Assembly (NCBI RefSeq): GCF_023015905.1
Contig: NZ_JALKBD010000014.1
Coordinates: 87,009 to 151,008 of the forward strand
Direction of reading: 5' to 3'
DNA from: Arenibacter sp. F20364
Lineage (GTDB): Bacteria > Bacteroidota > Bacteroidia > Flavobacteriales > Flavobacteriaceae
DNA: 64,000 nt
Every line of letters begins with the position of its first letter. Within the stretch, counting starts at the first letter, position 1. Shown piece after piece: positions 18,981 through 28,680 of this stretch. Under the pieces are notes generated by a model. That model worked only from the letters and a program-made list of their open reading frames with translations. It was not told where the DNA came from and did not search any database. Made by a program: the position numbers and the translations under genes.

Positions 18981-20240
18981 TTGGAAAGTGTATTTAATTT
19001 TTTCAAATTTAGAATCGTTTTCAGATCATTAGTGCTCTGTACTCTCCTGTGTTCATTAGGTTGTAAAACTAAGAATGACCAAAGTGTAAATACTTTAGTG
19101 AAAGATGAAGCGACTTTAGTGAAGGGCTCCTTTGGATATGACAGGGAGTTTTTGTCAAAACACTATAAGCACTTGGTCGTTCTGGAAAATGGGGAGTCGA
19201 GCATCTTGATTTCTCCAGAGCTTCAGGGTCGGGTAATGACGAGTACGGCCAATGGGGATGAAGGAAAAAGCTTTGGGTGGATCAATCATGATCTGATCGC
19301 ATCAGGGGAAATAAACGAACAATTTAACCCTACTGGCGGTGAAGAGCGTTTTTGGTTGGGACCTGAGGGTGGGCAGTTTGCCCTTTACTTTGAAAAGGAC
19401 ACCAAGTTTGAATTGGACGATTGGTTTGTACCTAAGGAATTGGATACCGAAGCCTTTAATTTGGTACGGAGCAGTGAAAACAGCGCCTTCTTTGAAAGGG
19501 ATATGAAATTGGTGAATTATACCGGAACCACATTCGAATTGCGTGTTCAAAGGAATATTACACTTTTGGACAGGGAAGATGCCGGTGAAATTCTAGGGGT
19601 CAATATTCCTGAAACCGTAAAAATGGTCGGATTTGCTTCGGAAAATAACTTGATCAATATAGGGCCTGAAGATTGGGACAAAAAAACTGGCTTAATGTCC
19701 ATCTGGATATTGAGCATGTTCAATGCTTCGGACCAGACCACTATAATTGTACCATTTAAAAAAGGAGATGAGGACATGTTGGGCAAGAAGGTTACGGACG
19801 ATTATTTTGGAAAAATTCCCAAGGAGCGTCTACAGGTAAAGGATAGTGTCCTATTCTTTAAAGCCGATGGAAAAGAAAGGGGGAAAATTGGTATTTCTCC
19901 CCAAAGGGCACTACCGGTTTTGGGCAGTTTTGATGCCGAAAACAAGGTGCTTACCATTGCTTGGTTCAGTCTTCGGGAGGGTACAACAGACTATGTTAAT
20001 TCCCTTTGGGAGATACAGGAGTTTCCGTTTTCAGGTGATGCTGTAAATGCATATAATGACGGAGGGGCTTTGGGTCCATTCTATGAATTGGAAAGTTCGT
20101 CCCCGGCAATGGACCTCAAATCCAATGAAAGCAGTAGCCATATTCACCAGACTTTTCATTTTATGGGTGACCTAGGTGAACTGGACAATCTGGCTAAAGG
20201 AATATTGGGAGTATCCATTAGAGAATTATCCGGGGAATAG
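18981..20240 (+). CDS. DUF6786-like lipoprotein
   Basis: About 419 residues from a TTG codon at 18981; an in-frame extension back to 18891 would overlap the mutarotase gene and lacks signal-like character. From the TTG the protein begins with a charged segment, a hydrophobic stretch LVLCTLLCSLGC and thus a lipoprotein Cys. The body includes GWINHDLIASGEINEQFNPTGGEERFWLGPEGG, a block I associate with the DUF6786 family, whose fold resembles aldose-epimerase-like sandwiches. The function is unknown; binding or processing of a sugar released in the periplasm fits the location between mutarotase and lactate dehydrogenase-like genes. The start codon choice is uncertain. Confidence 0.7.
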   Translation: MESVFNFFKFRIVFRSLVLCTLLCSLGCKTKNDQSVNTLVKDEATLVKGSFGYDREFLSKHYKHLVVLENGESSILISPELQGRVMTSTANGDEGKSFGWINHDLIASGEINEQFNPTGGEERFWLGPEGGQFALYFEKDTKFELDDWFVPKELDTEAFNLVRSSENSAFFERDMKLVNYTGTTFELRVQRNITLLDREDAGEILGVNIPETVKMVGFASENNLINIGPEDWDKKTGLMSIWILSMFNASDQTTIIVPFKKGDEDMLGKKVTDDYFGKIPKERLQVKDSVLFFKADGKERGKIGISPQRALPVLGSFDAENKVLTIAWFSLREGTTDYVNSLWEIQEFPFSGDAVNAYNDGGALGPFYELESSSPAMDLKSNESSSHIHQTFHFMGDLGELDNLAKGILGVSIRELSGE

Positions 20241-20338
20241 TAAATATAAATATCTTCTCCCTTCAGATTATGTAATATTAATTAGGGAGCAGGAAAACAA
20301 AAGAAAAACATTCAAGAACAATTGCAGATTAAAATGCC

Positions 20339-21496
20339 ATGGAGAAAAAAAAAGAAATAAAGATCAACAGCAAATATCCATCTGTTGTCGATTTAAGGAA
20401 CAAAGCCCAAAAAAGGATTCCCAAGTTCGCTTTTGAGTACTTGGATGGAGGCTGTAATGAAGATGTAAACCTACATAAGAATACCTCTGAAATTAGAGAG
20501 ATAGAGCTACTGCCTTATTACCTTAGTAAACATACTGGATCCAGTATGAAGACCGAATTGTTCGGACATGTGTATGACGCCCCTTTTGGAATTGCTCCAG
20601 TGGGACTCCAAGGATTAATGTGGCCCAATGCCCCGGAAATATTGGCTAAATCGGCCTTTGAGCATAATATTCCCTTTATTTTAAGTACGGTGACTACAAG
20701 TAGTATCGAACGTATAAGCGAGATAACCGAGGGGAGGGCCTGGTTTCAGCTTTACCATCCTACCGAAGATAGCGTTAGAAACGATATTATAAAAAGGGCC
20801 GAAGCTGCTGAATGTCCGGTACTGGTGATTTTGGCCGATGTACCCACCTTTGGTTTCCGTCCCAGGGATATAAGGAACGGATTAGCCATGCCTCCGAAAA
20901 TGTCAGTGAAGAATATACTTCAGATATTGGGCAAACCAAATTGGGCTATGAGGACCCTAATCCACGGGCAACCAAATTTTGAAACCCTTAAACCGTACAT
21001 GCCTAAAGGACTGGATTTGGCACAGCTTGGTAAATTTATGGATCAAACCTTTTCAGGGAGGCTAAATGAGGAGAAAATAAAGCCTATTAGGGATATGTGG
21101 AAGGGTAAATTGGTGATCAAGGGAGTTGCCAACGAGGCCGATGCGGAAAGTGCTATCAAATTGGGATTGGATGGTATAATTGTTTCCAATCATGGGGGTA
21201 GGCAATTGGATGCTGGCGAATCTACTATAAAACCTTTGACTAGAATAGCGGCAAAATATGGAGACCAAATTAAGGTAATGATGGATAGTGGCCTAAGGGG
21301 CGGTCCGGATATTGCCAGAACTATGGCAAGTGGTGCCGAATTTACCTTTATGGGGCGTTCCTTTATGTACGGCGTGGCAGCATTGGGTGCTAAAGGTGGG
21401 GACCATACTATTTCACTTTTAAAAACAGAATTACAACAGGTAATGGAGCAAATCTGCTGTGAAGAGGTAAAGGATTTCCCCAATCACATTATTTAG
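20339..21496 (+). CDS. FMN-dependent alpha-hydroxy-acid (L-lactate) dehydrogenase
   Basis: A 385-residue flavoenzyme of the glycolate oxidase/LldD family. Visible blocks are FAFEYLDGGCNEDVNL at the N-terminus, GIAPVGLQGLMWPNAP, the flavin-binding VIKGVAN with its Lys, and the catalytic His-Arg motif SNHGGRQLD. DSGLRGGPDIA and MGRSFMYG bind the FMN phosphate. L-lactate is the expected product of the oxidative fucose route (via the FAH enzyme) and can also come from L-lactaldehyde of the isomerase route, so conversion to pyruvate would complete either path. It is the last gene of the rightward arm; the LacI gene converges on it 48 bases away. Confidence 0.88.
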   Translation: MEKKKEIKINSKYPSVVDLRNKAQKRIPKFAFEYLDGGCNEDVNLHKNTSEIREIELLPYYLSKHTGSSMKTELFGHVYDAPFGIAPVGLQGLMWPNAPEILAKSAFEHNIPFILSTVTTSSIERISEITEGRAWFQLYHPTEDSVRNDIIKRAEAAECPVLVILADVPTFGFRPRDIRNGLAMPPKMSVKNILQILGKPNWAMRTLIHGQPNFETLKPYMPKGLDLAQLGKFMDQTFSGRLNEEKIKPIRDMWKGKLVIKGVANEADAESAIKLGLDGIIVSNHGGRQLDAGESTIKPLTRIAAKYGDQIKVMMDSGLRGGPDIARTMASGAEFTFMGRSFMYGVAALGAKGGDHTISLLKTELQQVMEQICCEEVKDFPNHII

Positions 21497-21543
21497 GAGT
21501 TCTTTTCTTTGAGGAGATTAATGGGTTAGTAGGCGTTGGGACC

Positions 21544-22569
21544 CTAATTCTTTTTGGGTTCCAATGAACTACTACTTTCCAATCTGGTATCAAAAGATAT
21601 CTGTTGTAGCTCTTGGGTAGGCTCCTTGATCTGTTCTATGAGGATACGCAATGCTTTTTGCCCTATTTCCTTTATGGGTTGATGAAGATATGGGATAGGG
21701 TCTTCCAAGAAATTGTAGGACGAATTTTGGTCGAATACCACCACATCCACCTTCTTAAGTATCTTTCTGTCCAAGCCCAGCATTTGGGTCAGTCCTTCCT
21801 CTGCCAAGGTATTGGTGTGAAAATAGATGGCATCCACTCCGGCATCCTGTATCAATTCTTTTACAACATTTTTCATATCGGCTTTTAAGGACCCGTGATT
21901 AATTTTTTTTATCAATTCGGTATCCACGGGCAATCCAGCCTGTTTAAGAGCTTCTGCGTAGCCCTGATGTCTTTCTTGGTAGTGGTGCAAGGTGGAGTCA
22001 TAAAGTACAGCTCCAATTTTCTTGTTTCCCTTTCCAAGCAAATAATTGGTGGCCTGCATAGAGGCCTTATAATTGTCTACGGTGACATAATTGGTGTTAA
22101 GGTCATTGAAGAATCTATCTATAAGCACAAAGGGAATCCCTGCTTTTGCCAAATCGGAAATAATATCTTTGGATCCCTCGGGGGCCGCGATGATAAAGCC
22201 ATCGACCTGCCTCATTTTAAGAAAATCCAAAACCTTGTTGAATTTTTCCACCTTTTCGTCCGATGAGCCAAATATCACCGTATAGTCTTGTGAAAATGCT
22301 TCGTCCTCTATAGTTCGGGCCAAATGGGAGAAAAACGGGTTGGAAATATCGGCCACAATAACTCCAATAGACCTGGTTTTATTGGTTTTAAGGCTCCGTG
22401 CATTCCAGTTGGGATGATAGTTCAGTTCCTTGGCCACCTGTCTTATCCTTTTGGCGGTCTTTTCGGATACCCTATTTTCCTTCCCCTTATTGCTAAGAAC
22501 ATACGAAACCAAGGGTATGGAAACACCCACAATTTTTGCGATATCCTTTAATGATGTTTTAGGTTTCAT
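21544..22569 (-). CDS. LacI-family transcriptional regulator
   Basis: About 341 residues from the ATG at 22569, chosen because it places the helix-turn-helix at the N-terminus (TSLKDIAKIVGVSIPLVSYVLSN); a longer reading to 22605 needs a rare start codon. The hinge helix region includes YHPNWNARSLK. The periplasmic-binding-like effector domain (about residues 62-330) has SIGVIVADISNPFF. It probably represses one or both arms of the locus in the absence of a sugar signal such as fucose or an early metabolite. Candidate operators with central CG lie upstream of the kinase and propeller genes. It follows the symporter gene in the same direction. Confidence 0.92.
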   Translation of the reverse strand: MKPKTSLKDIAKIVGVSIPLVSYVLSNKGKENRVSEKTAKRIRQVAKELNYHPNWNARSLKTNKTRSIGVIVADISNPFFSHLARTIEDEAFSQDYTVIFGSSDEKVEKFNKVLDFLKMRQVDGFIIAAPEGSKDIISDLAKAGIPFVLIDRFFNDLNTNYVTVDNYKASMQATNYLLGKGNKKIGAVLYDSTLHHYQERHQGYAEALKQAGLPVDTELIKKINHGSLKADMKNVVKELIQDAGVDAIYFHTNTLAEEGLTQMLGLDRKILKKVDVVVFDQNSSYNFLEDPIPYLHQPIKEIGQKALRILIEQIKEPTQELQQISFDTRLESSSSLEPKKN

Positions 22570-22775
22570 CTTCGTCTTAGGTTCAAACTGGCGGGTTGAC
22601 GCCAATTCTTTGTGTAATATGTTGTTAATACGTGAGTTATAAGTTTGGGGCTAAATATCTTTAAGATGTTAAAATTACGAAATTCATACTGAATAGAGAT
22701 AATCGACCTTATTTGGTACTTGTTTACATATTCGTATTGTCGCGCCCTTTCAATCCCATATAACTACTTACTTAT

Positions 22776-24260
22776 TTAATTCTCATAGATTTCATCGGTA
22801 TTCTTGTTGATTATAGATATTATGAAGCCTACTATAAAGATGGCCGCTGTCCCAAATACTATGGTTAAATAGGTGTGGAAGGAGGCTCCCAGTGAATCCT
22901 CGCCAAAAAGGGTGCCGGAAAGACTCATCCAGATAATAACCATTATACCTGCCAATACCCCTATAAGGGCTCCCTTTACATTTTTCGTTTTTGAAAAAAG
23001 GCCTAGCAGAAGTAGCCCCAGCATGCCCCCACTGAAAATGGAAGAGAGTTTCCACCAGGCATCCAAGGCACTTTTTACGTTGATCATGGCTATGGCGATA
23101 ACAATCCCGATAACGCTAATGATAGCTGATGAAATATAGAGTACTCGCATTCCTTCCTTGTCCGATGCGGTCTTCTTAAAGTATTTATTGTAATAATCCG
23201 TTAGAAAAACGGTTGCCGAACTATTAAAACTTGTTGATATGGTACTCATTCCTGCCGCAAAGATGGAGGCGATCATTAAGCCCGTTATACCAGCAGGCAA
23301 GGCATTTACTATGAAATAAGGAAATACACTGTCGCTTTTATTGATATCCTGCAACTCTAGTGGCAAAGTGGCGGCAGAGTGGTAGTAGGCAAAAAGCGAG
23401 GTTCCTATAAAAAGGAATACAGCGGAAATGGGCAGATAGATCAGACCGCCTATCAGTGCCGATTTTTGGGCTTCCTTATCCGATTTCGAGGCCATATAGC
23501 GCTGCACATAATTCTGATCTATACCATAATTTTGTAAATTGATGAATACACCGTAAACGAGTACCACCCAGAAAGTGGGTTCGGTGAGGCTAAGACTGAA
23601 ACTTCCCAGTCCTAACTTATCGTTTTCAGCTGCTATGCTAAATACCTGTCCTGGACCTTCCGGCATATTAAAGAGAATAAAACCAACACAGACCAGAGCA
23701 CCAACTATTAAAATAATACCTTGGATGGCATCGGTCCATAATACGGCCGTAATTCCGCCCAACATGGAGTAAATGGATACAACCAGGCCGGTAAAAATAA
23801 TTATGGTAACCATATCCCAACCTACAATTGCATTCAGGGTAAGGGCCAATAGGTACAAAATGGTTCCTATCCTCATCAATTGGGTCAATAGATAGCACAA
23901 GGATACATAGATTCGGGCCCAAGCCCCAAAGCGTTGCTCCATATAGGTGTAGGCTGAGGGACTGTTGATCTTTCTATATAGGGGAACGAAATATTTTACG
24001 GCAATCAAGGAGGCAATGGGAAGCGACAGGCTAAATGCCAAAGCATTCCAATTGGATTGATAGGCGTTTCCCGGTAGTGCAAGGTAACTTATGCTACTTA
24101 CAAAGGTGGCAAAAATGGACATGGTCACAACCCATCCCGGGATGTCGTTGTTGCCCATGGTGTAGGAAGAGGAAGTTCTGCTCTTTTTGAAAAATGAGCC
24201 TCCGAAAAGAGCTATGCCCCCTATGTAAATGAAGAATACGATTAAATCTAAACTGTTCAT
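22776..24260 (-). CDS. Sodium:solute symporter (SSS family)
   Basis: A 494-residue inner-membrane transporter with about 13 hydrophobic segments, starting MNSLDLIVFFIYIGGIALFGGSFF. SSYTMGNNDIPGWVVTMSIFATFVSSISYLALPG and the sodium-site region AAGMSTISTSFNSSATVFLTDYY are characteristic. It resembles the SSS carriers that accompany sulfatase and sialidase-like genes in Bacteroidota loci and would be a second sugar uptake route beside FucP. The substrate, perhaps an oligosaccharide or acidic sugar, is unknown. Confidence 0.9.
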   Translation of the reverse strand: MNSLDLIVFFIYIGGIALFGGSFFKKSRTSSSYTMGNNDIPGWVVTMSIFATFVSSISYLALPGNAYQSNWNALAFSLSLPIASLIAVKYFVPLYRKINSPSAYTYMEQRFGAWARIYVSLCYLLTQLMRIGTILYLLALTLNAIVGWDMVTIIIFTGLVVSIYSMLGGITAVLWTDAIQGIILIVGALVCVGFILFNMPEGPGQVFSIAAENDKLGLGSFSLSLTEPTFWVVLVYGVFINLQNYGIDQNYVQRYMASKSDKEAQKSALIGGLIYLPISAVFLFIGTSLFAYYHSAATLPLELQDINKSDSVFPYFIVNALPAGITGLMIASIFAAGMSTISTSFNSSATVFLTDYYNKYFKKTASDKEGMRVLYISSAIISVIGIVIAIAMINVKSALDAWWKLSSIFSGGMLGLLLLGLFSKTKNVKGALIGVLAGIMVIIWMSLSGTLFGEDSLGASFHTYLTIVFGTAAIFIVGFIISIINKNTDEIYEN

Positions 24261-24612
24261 TGGTGTTGGCTAATTAGGTTTATATGGTATAAGCTTTAAA
24301 AGTAGGATATTCGCGCTACTTTAGTGTTGGTTAATTGTAAATTCCTCAATTTGCTATAATGTCAAAACAGAGGATTAATGAATCGTATTAAAAAAATGGA
24401 TTTTCAGACTGTTAATTTTTGCTTTATCGATTAAGCAATGATAATTAATTATTTCCTGATTTCAAAAGAAAGTAGGTTTATTTTGAAAGAAGCCTATTGA
24501 TTGTGGTTTAAATTTAACAATCTTCATATTCCCTAGCAGGAAAGGGTTTTATTTGATGCTATATCTTGAAATTATCGAAATCTGAAATTATTATTTTCTG
24601 CTAAGCCTCGCC
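24261..24612. other. 352-base gap between symporter and sulfatase genes
   Basis: No credible gene is seen. The AT-rich sequence contains an inverted repeat AAAGTAG (24299-24305) / CTACTTT (24316-24322) with a 10-base spacer, about 40 bases upstream of the symporter start. It could be an operator for the symporter-LacI pair. The rest shows no clear promoter box or terminator. Confidence 0.4.
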
Positions 24613-26079
24613 CTACCAATTCCCTGGCACATATAAAGGATTAAAACTGGGTAATTGGGCATCTATGTCTTTACGCCAGGTTTTTAGCTCCTCATATAAT
24701 TTTTTTGCCTTTTCAGGATAGGTATCTGCAAGGTTATTTTTTTCGCCCAAGTCCTTGTTCAGGTCAAAAAGTTCCAAATGGTCGTCCTCAAAGAAATGTA
24801 TCAGTTTCCAATTCTGTTCACGAATGGCACTAACTGGGGAGGTAGTGGTGTAATAATGGGGAGAATGCCAAAAAAGTGCCTGCCTTTCCAGGCGCGATTT
24901 TGGATTTTTCAAAAGGGGCAATAGCGAGACTCCATCGTTCTGGTCGGGCTTTATTTTTGCCTTTTTCAATGCCGGAATTTCCATTAAAGTGGGAAAGAAA
25001 TCGTTCGAAATTACAGGGGAATCACAGCGGCTTCCGGCCTTGGTAATCCCTGGCCATTTTATAATTAGGGGTTCCCGTATTCCTCCTTCATATAAGGATC
25101 CTTTTCCTGAACGTAAAGGAGAGTTGTTGGCAACTGTCTCCCAGTCCTTGTATTTGCCAATTCTTCCACCATTGTCCGAAAAGAAGATAATAATAGTATT
25201 ATTACCAATTCCGGCATCGGTAATGGCTTTAAGTACCCGGCCGACATTTTCATCCAAACTGGAGACCATGGCGGCATATTCATAATTCTGATCTTTCATG
25301 CCCGGTTTAACCTTTTTTTTATAGTACTCTACCAATTTAGGCTTTCCCTCTATAGGGGTATGCACGGTGTGGTACCATAGGTTTAGAAAAAATGGGGTAT
25401 TACTGTTTTCTTTTATGATCTGTACCGCCTTATCCGTAAGTGCATCGGTGAGGTAAGCGGGGGCCTTATTTTTTTCATCAGTGGACGCTGACCCTACATC
25501 TGGGATATACCTATACTCATTTTGAAATTTTTGCCCTCTAAAGGGCGACCAATAGGTGTCCGGGGCTCCCCACATTGTTCCGCCAATATTAACTTCAAAT
25601 CCATGTGTTTGTGGATAATGGGCGGCGTCTCCTAAATGCCACTTTCCAACATGGGCCGTGAAATAGCCGGCCTCTTGAAAGACTTCGGCAATAGTGGTTT
25701 CTTCCAATGGTAAATTACCAACGGTAACCGGAGGTACTAATTTATCCCTGTTGTTGGGGGTTGGGGTTCCTGAATTCTCATGCCAGGTGGTCATATGGAG
25801 TCTCGCGGGAAATTTTCCCGTCATTATGGATGCCCGGCTGGGAGTGCAAATAGGAGCCGCGGCATAGGCATTTGTAAATTTCATTCCCTGCTTGGCCAAA
25901 CGATCCAAATTAGGAGTTTCATGTAGATCGCTACCGTATCCACTCAGGTCTGACCAACCTAGGTCGTCCCCAAGTATAAATACCACATTTAATTTTTCGG
26001 TTTCCGTTTGGGCCAAAGCCTGAGCGGTGATAAATAGAATAAGCAGAGAACCTGAAATTGTTTTTAAAATGTGCCTCAT
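24613..26079 (-). CDS. S1-family sulfatase (third)
   Basis: 488 residues from the ATG at 26079, which gives a proper signal peptide (SGSLLILFITAQALAQ); an upstream in-frame start at 26136 would bury it. Metal ligands Asp38-Asp39 lie in FILGDDLGWSDL, the maturation motif is CTPSR with Cys78, and FFSDNGGR is the later Asp-Asn pair. RLHMTTWHENSG after the active site sets it apart from the other two sulfatases. It is a soluble periplasmic type by its signal. It stands upstream of the symporter and downstream of the first propeller gene. Confidence 0.93.
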   Translation of the reverse strand: MRHILKTISGSLLILFITAQALAQTETEKLNVVFILGDDLGWSDLSGYGSDLHETPNLDRLAKQGMKFTNAYAAAPICTPSRASIMTGKFPARLHMTTWHENSGTPTPNNRDKLVPPVTVGNLPLEETTIAEVFQEAGYFTAHVGKWHLGDAAHYPQTHGFEVNIGGTMWGAPDTYWSPFRGQKFQNEYRYIPDVGSASTDEKNKAPAYLTDALTDKAVQIIKENSNTPFFLNLWYHTVHTPIEGKPKLVEYYKKKVKPGMKDQNYEYAAMVSSLDENVGRVLKAITDAGIGNNTIIIFFSDNGGRIGKYKDWETVANNSPLRSGKGSLYEGGIREPLIIKWPGITKAGSRCDSPVISNDFFPTLMEIPALKKAKIKPDQNDGVSLLPLLKNPKSRLERQALFWHSPHYYTTTSPVSAIREQNWKLIHFFEDDHLELFDLNKDLGEKNNLADTYPEKAKKLYEELKTWRKDIDAQLPSFNPLYVPGNW

Positions 26080-26159
26080 GATAAATAAGCTTATAATGTT
26101 ATTTGGTAAGGTATTTTTAATTTTAAATGGGCCCATAGTTTGGAGGCCAACTATAATAC

Positions 26160-27383
26160 CTATTTCATTTTGATCGTATCCAAATCCGAGACCTTCACTT
26201 TTACCACTTCTATTTTCTGTTTGGCATCTCCGGCAAAGGCTATCAATAGATATCCATTGTGTTCCAACACATGGGGGTAATCTATGTGTCTTCCTCCAAC
26301 CAAATACCCCATTTTTGTAAATACCATGCCATCTTCGCTGATGGCCAAGGTTAAAGGGTCCCTTTTTTTATAGTTGGAATTGGAAACAAGAACATATCTC
26401 CCATCCTGTAACCGCAGGCCGTGGAATTTGGACCTTGCGTCCGGAAAGTTGGTTTGTACAGGTGAGCTCCAAGTACGGCCATTGTCGGTTGAAAAGGAGC
26501 GATACAAGTACCCGCTTTTGCGATTGTCCCTAAAAAGCGCCATTAGGTTTTTATTGTCGGGCAAGATCCACCAGTAAGGTTCTTCCGCTTCCAGATGTGT
26601 ACTTGTTCCAAAAACTGGGTAGACTTCCCACTGATTAAAACGCTCTTCTGCCCCTACCATAAAATCGACCCCTCTTTCCACATAATCAAAAGATCTGCGC
26701 GACATTAGCCACTCGCCCGATGGCAATTTCTTGGGCGGAAAATTATTGATTGCATTTTCCATAACTAATCCATGGGGTTCCCAGCTCTGGCTTTCTTTGT
26801 TCCACTTAAAGGCATGTAGACTTAGGGAGGGACCAAAAAAACCTGCGGCCTCGTCCAAGGAGGCCAAGGCCAAAAAATCGCCCTTGTATTCCCAAAATCC
26901 TCTTGAAATCCACCTTAGGCCCTCATCCGTTCTTGTATTGTAATGGGGAGATCCTGGCTCTGAACCTTCAGGATAGGAGGTAAGGAATTTTGGTTTTTCC
27001 CAGTTTAGGCCATCCGTGCTGGTGGAGTATTTTACAACTTGTCCCACCCTGTCCTCAACCCCTGGGCCATCGCTCCACATAAGCCAATAACGATTGTCAT
27101 AGTAGGCCAGATAATTGTGTTGGTTAACTCCCTCTGGGGTAACATCGCTTACCACAGCATGCTGCAGAGGGATCTTGGGAAGTTCATCAAAATAAATTTG
27201 ATGGGGGTCCTTTAGCCAATCTCCTTCTAGCATCAGTTTGGAACTTGGATTGGTAACCGGATCTGGATAATCTATGGTTTTACTCCCTTTACAACCAAAG
27301 AACATGATGGAAATTGTAAACAACAGCATTAGAGCAGTAGTGAAATACAATTTTACTAAACCCTTCAAATTTTTCATCTTCAT
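26160..27383 (-). CDS. Sialidase-fold (beta-propeller) lipoprotein
   Basis: A 407-residue exported protein with a lipoprotein signal (SIMFFGC). The body is a series of propeller strands with weak Asp-box-like turns (STSTDGLNWEKP, STDNGRTWSSP, ISEDGMVFTK). The GH33 arginine triad cannot be identified by eye, and no sialic acid genes are near, so true sialidase activity is unlikely. A glycosidase or lyase of propeller fold acting on the locus polysaccharide is the best guess. It is the least Asp-box-rich of three adjacent propeller genes. The start could be the second Met two codons in. Confidence 0.72.
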   Translation of the reverse strand: MKMKNLKGLVKLYFTTALMLLFTISIMFFGCKGSKTIDYPDPVTNPSSKLMLEGDWLKDPHQIYFDELPKIPLQHAVVSDVTPEGVNQHNYLAYYDNRYWLMWSDGPGVEDRVGQVVKYSTSTDGLNWEKPKFLTSYPEGSEPGSPHYNTRTDEGLRWISRGFWEYKGDFLALASLDEAAGFFGPSLSLHAFKWNKESQSWEPHGLVMENAINNFPPKKLPSGEWLMSRRSFDYVERGVDFMVGAEERFNQWEVYPVFGTSTHLEAEEPYWWILPDNKNLMALFRDNRKSGYLYRSFSTDNGRTWSSPVQTNFPDARSKFHGLRLQDGRYVLVSNSNYKKRDPLTLAISEDGMVFTKMGYLVGGRHIDYPHVLEHNGYLLIAFAGDAKQKIEVVKVKVSDLDTIKMK

Positions 27384-27440
27384 TTCTTGGTTATAAAAAG
27401 CGTTCCCGTACTATCCATTCTTCTTTTTATCTTTTACTAA

Positions 27441-28601
27441 CTACAACTGCTTAGGGTCTATGACCACATGTTTTACGGACTGTCTTAGGTAGGTGTAGGT
27501 GATGTGCACCAAGCCATCCGAAGTCTGTATAATGGCCGGATAGGAATAGCCAGACTCTGCCGGTACATTTTCCAAGGTCATAACGGGTTCCCAATTGATG
27601 CCATCATCGGAAATGGCCAGATTTATCATATTTCTGCCTTTGGGCTCTTCCCCTTCCTTTGTGGTGTGATTGTATATAAGTAATTGCCTGTTATCTGTCA
27701 GGGTTACGGCATCGGTTCCCGAATTGGGATTGGGAAGTTCGGTAGCCGTCATTTTGCTCCAGGTCTTGCCTTGATCCTCTGACCAGCTTTGGGAAATTAC
27801 ATTTTGCCTTGTTCTGCACAATACCTGCATTTTCCCATTGGGATAGGTAAGTATACTGGGCTGAATTGCATCAAACTCCTTCCCGTCATTAATAGGTCCT
27901 ACTACTTCCCAGGTTTTACCATTGTCCTTGCTTATTTCAAAATGTACCATCCAATCCACATCGCCATCTTCCAATTTAATCTCTGTACTAGAAGGGCTAA
28001 TGATAGTGCCGTCTTCCAATTGAATAGGCTTGTTCTTGACGGGGCCCAACAAATGACCAATTTTTTCGTCCATTCCCATTTTTTCCGGTTTGGACCACGT
28101 TTTTCCGTCATCTGACGAGGTCATTAACATGCCCCACCAAGTCCTTGGGTCCGGTCCCTCCTTATAAAACAACAAGAGTGGTCCTTCCTTAGGCTGAAAT
28201 AGCACCGGATTCCATAGGGGGTAACGCAAAGTGTCGTTTTGCACCCCATTTACAACTTCTTTCGGCCAGGTCCATTTACCATCCACCATTCTGGAAACCC
28301 GGATCCCGACATCGGGATTTTTTTCATGGGTACCCGCAAAAAAAGCACTTACCAGTCCAGTGGGGGTTTCCACTATGGTAGAGGCGTGGCATTCCGGAGT
28401 GGGCTTATTGTCCAAGGGGTAGATAAGCTCTCCACTTAGATAGGCTCCTTGACCTAGTTGGGCCAAGGGAGGTAAGGTAAAATTTCCGGTGATGTCGTTG
28501 CTGCTTTTAACCGCTTCGGTCGGAGTGGTTTTTTCAGCCTTATCCTTACATGAGAAAATGATAAAGGTAAGTGCGGTTAAATAATAGTAAATGCTTTTCA
28601 T
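27441..28601 (-). CDS. Sialidase-family (Asp-box) lipoprotein
   Basis: A 386-residue lipoprotein (signal FIIFSC) with a propeller having four Asp-box turns: SSDDGKTWSKP, SKDNGKTWEV, SEDQGKTWSKM and SDDGINWEP. ECHASTIVETPTGLVSAFFAGTHE, PLLLFYKEGP and GRNMINLAISDDG belong to the BNR_2 type of exo-sialidase-like proteins. In this family, besides sialidases, several members act on rhamnose- or glucuronate-containing glycans. No sialic acid pathway is present here, so the sugar is open. It lies 57 bases upstream of the preceding propeller gene in transcription order. Confidence 0.8.
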   Translation of the reverse strand: MKSIYYYLTALTFIIFSCKDKAEKTTPTEAVKSSNDITGNFTLPPLAQLGQGAYLSGELIYPLDNKPTPECHASTIVETPTGLVSAFFAGTHEKNPDVGIRVSRMVDGKWTWPKEVVNGVQNDTLRYPLWNPVLFQPKEGPLLLFYKEGPDPRTWWGMLMTSSDDGKTWSKPEKMGMDEKIGHLLGPVKNKPIQLEDGTIISPSSTEIKLEDGDVDWMVHFEISKDNGKTWEVVGPINDGKEFDAIQPSILTYPNGKMQVLCRTRQNVISQSWSEDQGKTWSKMTATELPNPNSGTDAVTLTDNRQLLIYNHTTKEGEEPKGRNMINLAISDDGINWEPVMTLENVPAESGYSYPAIIQTSDGLVHITYTYLRQSVKHVVIDPKQL

Positions 28602-28680
28602 GGTGATTTTTGTTTTATCTATTTGACAATCAATAAATGGGGGATTTATAACTTAGTTTGTATGGTTAAAATAATGAACT